38,960 bases of DNA from the NCBI GenBank assembly GCA_028279585.1, contig JANQNL010000021.1, positions 1 to 38,960 of the forward strand, written 5' to 3'. The translations under genes were made by a program, and so were the position numbers. Position 1 is the first letter of the stretch; every line of letters begins with the position of its first letter. Of the stretch, positions 1-6,200 are shown one piece after another. The notes below the pieces were generated by a model. It worked only from the letters and a program-made list of their open reading frames with translations, was not told the origin of the DNA and did no database searches. The stretch is from Thermoplasmatota archaeon. Lineage in GTDB: Archaea > Thermoplasmatota > Penumbrarchaeia > JANQNL01.

Positions 1-264
1 GAGGGCGGCGACGGCGACGGCGACGGAAACTCCGACGACGACGGCGATGGCCTCTCCGACATGGCAGAGATGATGATGGGCACTGACCCTAACAACCCTG
101 ACACAGATGGCGATGGTCTCCCAGACGATAAGGAGATCGAGTTCGCAACAGACCCTAACGACTGGGACACTGACAACGACCTTCTGATGGATGGCAACGA
201 AATAGGCATCGACCAGGAATCGACCGATGGCCACTTCGTTGATTCAGATTACGACGGATTCTGA
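1..264 (+). CDS. C-terminal end of a calcium-binding repeat protein (5' partial)
   Basis: The frame is open from the first base to TGA at 262-264, so this is the tail of a longer gene that starts outside the window. It is built of acidic repeats of the thrombospondin type 3 kind, with units such as DPNNPDTDGDGLPDD and DPNDWDTDND, preceded by a Gly-Asp run. In this family the Asp/Asn side chains bind calcium and the repeats act as rigid spacers or linkers in secreted or surface proteins. No membrane anchor or sorting signal follows: the protein ends in DSDYDGF. An extracellular location is inferred from the family. A strong terminator follows 22 bases after the stop. What the missing N-terminal part does cannot be told. 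Confidence 0.8.
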   Translation, partial: EGGDGDGDGNSDDDGDGLSDMAEMMMGTDPNNPDTDGDGLPDDKEIEFATDPNDWDTDNDLLMDGNEIGIDQESTDGHFVDSDYDGF

Positions 265-286
265 ACACCCACCAAACATAAAACTG

Positions 287-315
287 GCCCCAAACTTCGG
301 TGCGGGGCTTTTTTT
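287..315 (+). terminator. UUCG-loop hairpin with T7 tract
   Basis: GCCCC at 287-291 pairs with GGGGC at 304-308. An inner AC/GT pair set closes a TTCG tetraloop, and seven T residues follow at 309-315. It lies 22 bases after the stop of the calcium-binding repeat gene and has the form of an intrinsic terminator, with the extra-stable UUCG loop. Confidence 0.75.
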
Positions 316-320
316 ATGTA

Positions 321-441
321 CAAATTCCGGAATGTTCCTTGAAACTAACTGGGAAAAATTGTCCATTCATTGGCTGAGTTCTCAATTGCTATCAAGGAAT
401 GGACAACCTTCTTCTGGTTTCAAGGAACGTGGAGGAATTTG
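321..441. repeat. Long imperfect palindrome between convergent genes
   Basis: The arms at 321-368 and 397-441 are imperfect reverse complements. Three matched blocks are clear: CAAATTCC at the outer ends, GTTCCTTGAAAC in the middle and TTGTCCATTC near the centre, separated by unmatched stretches of slightly different length. Weaker pairing continues inward, leaving a centre of about 20 bases that holds TGAG/CTCA. It fills the space between the terminator at 287-315 and the stop of the PAAR gene. It could be a terminator for the minus-strand pair, a small non-autonomous inverted-repeat element or a cruciform site. No second copy was noticed in this window. Confidence 0.7.
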
Positions 442-469
442 TCTAGCCAGGTCTTCATCCATCTGACCA

Positions 470-880
470 TCACCCAACCAACACATTCCCCATAGCCACT
501 ACCTTTCCGTTCTGGTTCTTGACCATCACATCATCGCATGTCTCCACGGGATCACCGTTCCTTGCTATCCCCTTCCCTTGTGCAAATACAGAGGTCGAAC
601 ACATGAGAATGGTCCCATCATTTCCAGGAGGGTTCTGGAAGGATGGTCCTCCCATCGGAACATGAGGAGGGATGTTGGTGCATGTGGACCCTTCTACTGC
701 CACGGGCATGTTCTGAATGAACACCTTCTCTGAAAGACCACCATCGATCACGCCGTTGAAGACATGACCCGGAATAGGCGTTGGAACACTGCCCGAGGGG
801 GATGGGACCATCACAATGTGCGTATCACCCGGTCCGCTTGGAACCACCATATCACCTTGTTTTGCTGCTGGTTGTCCCAT
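470..880 (-). CDS. PAAR-domain spike-tip protein
   Basis: This 136-residue protein begins MGQPAAKQGDMV, the start pattern of PAAR proteins, and has a second similar element near the C-terminus (GIARNGDPVETCDD). PAAR proteins form the metal-bound cone that sharpens the spike of type VI secretion systems, phage-like particles and other contractile injection systems. Candidate metal ligands are H21, H39 and H73 with C67, C94 and C115; which of them bind is not resolved here. There is no fused toxin domain, so this is a bare tip. The gene lies 8 bases behind the spike gene on the same strand, and its Shine-Dalgarno (AGGTGA) overlaps the spike stop codon, so the two are translationally coupled. 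That supports one machine. Confidence 0.8.
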   Translation of the reverse strand: MGQPAAKQGDMVVPSGPGDTHIVMVPSPSGSVPTPIPGHVFNGVIDGGLSEKVFIQNMPVAVEGSTCTNIPPHVPMGGPSFQNPPGNDGTILMCSTSVFAQGKGIARNGDPVETCDDVMVKNQNGKVVAMGNVLVG

Positions 881-888
881 CGTCTCAC

Positions 889-1599
889 CTAGTTCAGGTC
901 TATTCTCGACCCTTTCACCTTCACATTCGAGTCGGATGACATCTCCACTCCACCCTTTCCGGACAATACGAGCTTTCCTATCGCCCTCAAGGAGAGGTCC
1001 TTGTCTGTTTCCACCGAAAGACCATTGGCCTTGACCTTGACCTCACCCTTCACTTCCAGCTGGACATCCTTTTCGACCTTGATCTCGACCTCTCCGTCCT
1101 TGTCGATGGTTATAGTGGTCTTGCCCTTGGTCAGAGTGAACTTCGATCGCTCGATGATGACATGATCATCCTTTCCGACCCGGACCTCAAGACCCTCACC
1201 ATCACCATTACCCTCGAACAGGATCCTTCTGCGCTCCACTCCAGAGCGGGGTGCAGGGTAGGAGGTTACGTACTCTTTGTGAGAATGGTCAGGGACATCA
1301 TCGGTCTTCGAAAGGAGACTGGCGACAACGACGGGGGAGTTAGGGTCACCTCCGATGTATGCAAGGACGACCTCATCGCCCACAGCGGGATGCCTGACTT
1401 CACCAGGACCGCTGGACAGCAGCGGGACATCGAGCATGACGGGCCCTTCCTTCCCATCTGGACCAACGACCCGGACATCGCATTGATGTCCTTTTGAACA
1501 TAGACCAGTGACCTTTGCGCGTCTCATGACATCGAACTGCCGGGCCTTATGCACCCTGTCGTTCACCATGTTTCGAAGGATGTTCTCAACATTGCCCAT
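889..1599 (-). CDS. gp5/VgrG-like baseplate spike protein
   Basis: This 236-residue protein has an N-terminal OB-fold-like region (about residues 25-105, with DVRVVGPDGKEGPVMLDVPL and HPAVGDEVVLAYIGGDPNSP). This is the pattern of the gp5/gpV/VgrG central spike of phage tails and contractile injection systems. After a linker, residues about 130-236 alternate hydrophobic and charged residues (VEIKVEKDVQLEVKGEVKV), as expected for the triple-stranded beta-helix needle. Full VgrG proteins are usually much longer and carry a gp27-like N-terminal half. That half is absent here, so the protein is closer to phage gpV or to spikes of extracellular injection systems. A TATA-like box lies 22 bases before the ATG. 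The following gene encodes the matching PAAR tip. No sheath, tube or ATPase gene is in the window. Confidence 0.75.
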   Translation of the reverse strand: MGNVENILRNMVNDRVHKARQFDVMRRAKVTGLCSKGHQCDVRVVGPDGKEGPVMLDVPLLSSGPGEVRHPAVGDEVVLAYIGGDPNSPVVVASLLSKTDDVPDHSHKEYVTSYPAPRSGVERRRILFEGNGDGEGLEVRVGKDDHVIIERSKFTLTKGKTTITIDKDGEVEIKVEKDVQLEVKGEVKVKANGLSVETDKDLSLRAIGKLVLSGKGGVEMSSDSNVKVKGSRIDLN

Positions 1600-1620
1600 C
1601 GGACCGACCAGAATGGCCGT

Positions 1621-1631
1621 GGTATAAACAA
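1621..1631 (-). promoter_or_regulatory. TATA-like box for the spike/PAAR pair
   Basis: On the minus strand the sequence TTTGTTTATA lies about 22 bases before the spike ATG. This is the spacing expected for a leaderless or very short-leader archaeal transcript, and no good Shine-Dalgarno precedes that ATG. Confidence 0.4.
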
Positions 1632-1689
1632 ATTACAGTTCTATCGGAAACTGGGTCCAGGGGGTGTTCCCAATCCAATTTCCATACTC

Positions 1690-1704
1690 GAAAAGGATTA
1701 ATAA
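1690..1704 (+). promoter_or_regulatory. BRE/TATA element for the regulator-trm56 pair
   Basis: A purine-rich GAAAAGG block followed by ATTAATAA (to 1704) resembles an archaeal BRE plus TATA box. It is 33 bases before the chosen ATG at 1737, leaving room for the GGGGGAAAGG ribosome site at 1720-1729. Confidence 0.5.
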
Positions 1705-1736
1705 CCGCGAGGGTGTTACGGGGGAAAGGCGCTCTA

Positions 1737-2234
1737 ATGAAACGAATCAAGGTTATAAACGAGCCTACTGAACTTGTCTCGATGCTCAGGTGTATGGACA
1801 CCGAGATAAAGCGTCAGGTCTTCGAAGAAGTGGCCAAGGATTGGTGCACTGAAAAGGGCATCGAAGAAAAGTTCGGCCAGGAGGGAGTGGACTCCCTGCA
1901 TTTCTTCGAGAAGATGCGGCTTGTTGAGATAATGTGGCAGTCCGGGGAGGGGAACAGGCAGGAGAAGGCATACCACAGCTACTACAACTCGTTCCATATC
2001 AACACCACCTGTGGTGTTGCAGAGATCACGGACGTTCTGTTCGCCGCCGTCATGCCTGACGAGGAGTTCAAGGCCATCGAGGAAAAGATCGTTGAGATGG
2101 TTGGTGACGAAGGGAAGTTTGCAGGCGATGTCGAAGAGAGCATAGAGATCCGACCAATCCTTCTAAAGGGCCTGATCAAGCGGTCCGCTCTCCTGGAATA
2201 CAGGGGACACAGGATCGAGAAGATCAAGGGATAA
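1737..2234 (+). CDS. Winged-helix (ArsR-like) transcriptional regulator, predicted
   Basis: The 165-residue product has an N-terminal part (about residues 8-75) that looks like an archaeal ArsR-type winged helix: LVSMLRCMDTEIKRQVFEEV, then a GIEEKFG recognition-helix-like stretch. The C-terminal half is acidic and amphipathic (EFKAIEEKIVEMVGDEGKFA) and could be a dimerisation or sensing part. The ATG at 1737 is preferred over GTG at 1713 because a GGGGGAAAGG ribosome site lies 7 bases before it. The gene ends 6 bases before trm56, so the two are probably one transcript. DNA binding is inferred from the overall pattern rather than from a diagnostic motif, and the regulated target is unknown. 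Confidence 0.6.
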   Translation: MKRIKVINEPTELVSMLRCMDTEIKRQVFEEVAKDWCTEKGIEEKFGQEGVDSLHFFEKMRLVEIMWQSGEGNRQEKAYHSYYNSFHINTTCGVAEITDVLFAAVMPDEEFKAIEEKIVEMVGDEGKFAGDVEESIEIRPILLKGLIKRSALLEYRGHRIEKIKG

Positions 2235-2240
2235 TCACCC

Positions 2241-3299
2241 ATGATCACTGTTCTCCGAATTGGCCATAGGCCCCAACGTGACAAACGGGTCACGACACAC
2301 GTTGCACTCGTAGCTCGAGCCTTCGGGGCAAAGAGCGTCCTTGTTAACTCCAACGACCCAAAGCTCGAAGCCACCATCAATGCGGTAAGCGAGAACTTCG
2401 GAGGGGATATGGAGATCACCACTGGTACCGGCGTTTTTGGACCTATCAAGAAGTTCGAAGGTCTCAAGGTCCACCTTACAATGTATGGGGTCCCACTGTC
2501 CAAGTTCATCGAGGAATACGAGAAGATGGACAAGGACCAGGACGTATTGCTCATCGTCGGTGCCGAGAAGGTCCCGCGACAGGTCTACGAGATGGTGGAC
2601 CACAACGTCGCCGTCTCGAACCAACCGCACTCCGAGATAGCTGCCCTGGCCCTTATCCTTGATCGCATGACGGGTGGAGCTTGGGAGGACCTGGAACTCT
2701 CTGATGGAAAGTTCACTATTATCCCTGACGACAGGGGTAAGAACGTTGTCTCTAACGCCTGGGTCCCAACCCCTGAAGAGTGTATCAAGCTCAACGAGGA
2801 CAATGGGGTTTCAGAAGAGGTGATCGCGCACCAAAAGGCTGTTGCCAAGCTTGCAAAGGCCATTGCCTTTGCTCTCAAAGAAAAAGGTGTCGATATTGAC
2901 GTTGAGGTCGTCGAGGCTGGTGCTCTGCTCCATGACATCGGCAGAGCTGTAACACACGGCCCATTGCATGCCATGGAAGGTGCAGCCATTGTTGATGAGG
3001 CTGGTGTGGACAAGCGGGTCGTGGCCTGCGTCCTGAACCACATCGGTGCTGGGCTGGAACCAGATGAAGCGCGGTCACTTGGTCTTCCAGAGACAGAGTT
3101 CATCCCATTGACCATCGAGGAAAAGGTCATCGCCCACAGCGACAACCTGAACTTCGGCAAAGAGATGGTCCGCCTCGAGCAGGTCCTGCATAAATGTGAT
3201 GAGAAGCAGCTGGATAGAGCGGCTATCAAGATCAAAGCGTTGCATGAGGAGCTGGAGGGATTGCTTGGAACATCCCTCAACGAGTTCGAGGTTAACTGA
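2241..3299 (+). CDS. trm56: tRNA (cytidine-56-2'-O)-methyltransferase with C-terminal HD domain
   Basis: The first ~180 residues carry the aTrm56 signature: LRIGHRPQRDKRVTTHVALV at the N-terminus and the knotted SPOUT S-adenosylmethionine site LLIVGAEKVPRQVYEMVDHN followed by VSNQPHSEIAALAL. aTrm56 methylates the ribose of C56 in the T-loop of archaeal tRNAs. Classical family members are about 200 residues; this one has 352. Residues about 200-330 form an HD-type metal-dependent hydrolase domain, with H231-D232 in ALLHDIGRA, a second histidine in GPLHAMEGA, NHIGAG, and a closing EEKVIAHSDNL. What the HD domain hydrolyses is unknown. The gene overlaps the end of the convergent Lhr helicase gene by 8 bases. 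Confidence 0.92.
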   Translation: MITVLRIGHRPQRDKRVTTHVALVARAFGAKSVLVNSNDPKLEATINAVSENFGGDMEITTGTGVFGPIKKFEGLKVHLTMYGVPLSKFIEEYEKMDKDQDVLLIVGAEKVPRQVYEMVDHNVAVSNQPHSEIAALALILDRMTGGAWEDLELSDGKFTIIPDDRGKNVVSNAWVPTPEECIKLNEDNGVSEEVIAHQKAVAKLAKAIAFALKEKGVDIDVEVVEAGALLHDIGRAVTHGPLHAMEGAAIVDEAGVDKRVVACVLNHIGAGLEPDEARSLGLPETEFIPLTIEEKVIAHSDNLNFGKEMVRLEQVLHKCDEKQLDRAAIKIKALHEELEGLLGTSLNEFEVN

Positions 3300-6200
3300 A
3301 ATAGCTCAGATCGTAGAGGCTCACATCGAACTCCTCCTGCTCGATGTCCTCGTCTACGAAGTGGTCGAAGTCCATATGGTAGATATCATCCTCGGACAGG
3401 ATGATGTCTGGAGAGAAACCTTCAGGAGTGGTGTACTTCCGGGCCTTGACCTCCTTTTTGAAGTCCTTGTAGAGCTGCTCGCTCCAGAACAGTCGAAGGT
3501 CGTTGACCGAGCAGTACTGGCTAACGGTTCCTTTAATGAGCTCCGGCCACTTTCCGATGAGCGAGCGGACGATGAGGGCGCCTTTGACCACTCTTGCTCG
3601 GAAGCCTCCGATGAGCTCCGGGCCGTTGAAGATCAGATGGAACCTGCCAGTACCGAAGACCCTCTTGACCATTGGGCGAAGGACCTCGTAGATGATATCG
3701 TCGGGCCCTATGACCAGAAGGTGCCTGACATCCAGGTCCTTCTCCTGGTCAGAGCCTAGCACCTGACGGTCCGAGGACCAGGACATGATAAGAGCGTCAT
3801 ACGAATCCTGGGTGCAGTAGAACGGACGGGAGCTGTCCATTGTGATGAACGACCGGATCCTCCGGTCACCCATCAAGACGCCAAGGGCCCATCTCAGTTC
3901 GTAGAAGGAGAAATATTCTCCCGTGTAGCGTGAAAGGTTGATTATATCTAGGACGCCGAAGGACCTGAGGGTGCGCCAGACCAGCTCGAGGAACGCATCC
4001 ATGGGGGTTCCATCATATGGATAGACTGGCCGGTAGTGACCATTGGGGTCAAGGTAGACTCGACCGGAATCCATGAGCCTTTTGAGCGCTTTCTCTAGCC
4101 TGCTCTCTTTCATGTTCGAGGTCGCATGAAGCCGTTTCAGAGATACGGGTCCCGAACCCACAAGGCCCAAAACATCCCTCATGGTCCGGTCTATCTTGGC
4201 ATCTAAGGCTTGCTGGAAGAGGCCGATGTTCTCCAATGTCTGATACGACCTTGTGGACCGCGGGGATGCACCTCTGACCACCAGGCCTGTGTTCTCCAAT
4301 TGGTCCATCCCAGTGTACCTGGTTCGGCTCGAACCAAGGTCGAACCCGCCCTTAGTGGTCCTAGACCGGACCTCCTTTTCACTGTTTATCCAAAGCAGCT
4401 TCTCGACCACATCAAGTGGACCGTCCATTGCATTGTCTGAGAACAATCCCTGGGTGGAGAACATCTGGGCAAGGATCTGTTCCTCGGTTATCGGCAGTCG
4501 TTCCACATCCATTGGATGACCGATGGTCTGCGAACCGCTGAACGTGGAGTATTTACTATCCATGATGTCCGTGAGACCCTGATGGAACCATTGCCTATCA
4601 GGGACGATGATGACGTTGGAGATATTCACCATCGAGAACCGATGATCGTGAAGCAGGTGGTCGATGTAAGAGATGAGACCTCGGCCGAGAGCTGCACCCA
4701 TCTTCCTTTCTACCTCTTCGAAGGGCTCTGTCAGGAACGTCCCGAGAGAACCCATGACAGTGTCCATGCGGTGCAGGTCCACCATGACCTCAACAAGCTC
4801 TATCCTGTCATGGTCCTTCAAAAGCGAGATGTGGCCGATGCTGTTTCCCATCAGCATGATGACCGCGTGGTCAGACCGCATGTCTTTCGGTTTGACCTTC
4901 CCCGAGAACGGATCTCCCCATGGGACTATCTGGAACGGTTCCTTCATAAGTAGGCCAGGATCAATAGTTTCACCATGAGGACCATATCCTCGGGTCAGAT
5001 GGGAAAGACCTTGGAGTTGGTCCATCGAACCTTTTGGCACAGTATACTCAACATCCGCTTGCAAGGACGGGGAATGAACGACCTCCAAACTATCTGAAGG
5101 AGGACTTGTTCCTTTCACCACCGACGAGACGATGTCCGGTGCCAAAGAGAGGTGAGTGCTCACATGGTTCACGTTCACAGGACCCCAATCCAGAAGGATG
5201 TCCCATATGGTCTGTGGTACAGAACCACCTTCGCTCATCTGCGAGAACTTGATGAACGTCCCAGACCCGGGTATCCGAAGACCTGTGACCTCCTTCTTCA
5301 CCTCAAAAGAACGGGCAAGGTCGCCGATACCAAGACCCTTGTCATCGAGGTTCACGGCCTTCGTACTTACGAACAGGGAAAGGTCTGGAACGTTCTTTGA
5401 AGGCGATGAGCTCAATATCTCCATCTGTTGAAGACCCGTGCGTGTCATGGTCTGTGGATATATGCCGAGGATTCCTGTGGCCAGACCTTCCTTGATAGCT
5501 ACGGAGGCCAATTGTTTGGTCATCTTCTCATCTTCGATGAGGTCGTTCAATCGGAACGAATGACGGGACCGGAACTGGTTTGCTGTCTCAAGGGAAGCCT
5601 TCGTGATGTTGTCTGGTCGTAGGAAGAACGTATCGGAAATGTGCTCGCCGAACGCATCCTTCCTAACGATGGCTGGACCGTCGATGTCCACCTTGGCATA
5701 TCCTGCTTCATCCTGGAACAGCCAAGATTCTTCGAGCGGGATGTTGTGGAGTAAAAGCGAGTAGGTGTCCCTGAGGAAAAGGTACCTCTTGAACAGGTCC
5801 TCCTCTTGCTGCACCCCATATCTGGATAGGCTGCAGAACGCCTTCATGAAATATCTGTCGAAGCAAACATTCCCTTCCTTTCTTAAGGTGAGAAGGTCGT
5901 CTGCCAGGACATAGTACTTCCTTGCCTCCACACCTTCGATGGAGATCCTGTCGAGGACGTCGTGTTCGACAAGTTGGAGCAATATCGATTGGACCTGGGT
6001 CGTTGATAGTGTCCCATCCATGACCTGTTCTATCTCTGCAAGCTCCATCGGCCCATAGGTGCGAAGTAGGAAAAGGACGGCTGCATTCTGGGTGCCTTTG
6101 TGGAGGTCTGCAAGCTCGGTCGTTCCCTGGTCCTTGCTCCCTATGAGCTCACCAATAAAGTGGCCCGTGCAGTTGGAGATCAGAGGTTTCCCTTCTACAA

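Noticed and set aside
227..466. 79-residue plus-strand frame over the palindrome
   Set aside because: Spans the terminator and both palindrome arms; no ribosome site, no coding character.
3196..3759. 187-residue plus-strand frame across the trm56/Lhr junction
   Set aside because: Overlaps both conserved genes in other frames and has no recognisable domain.
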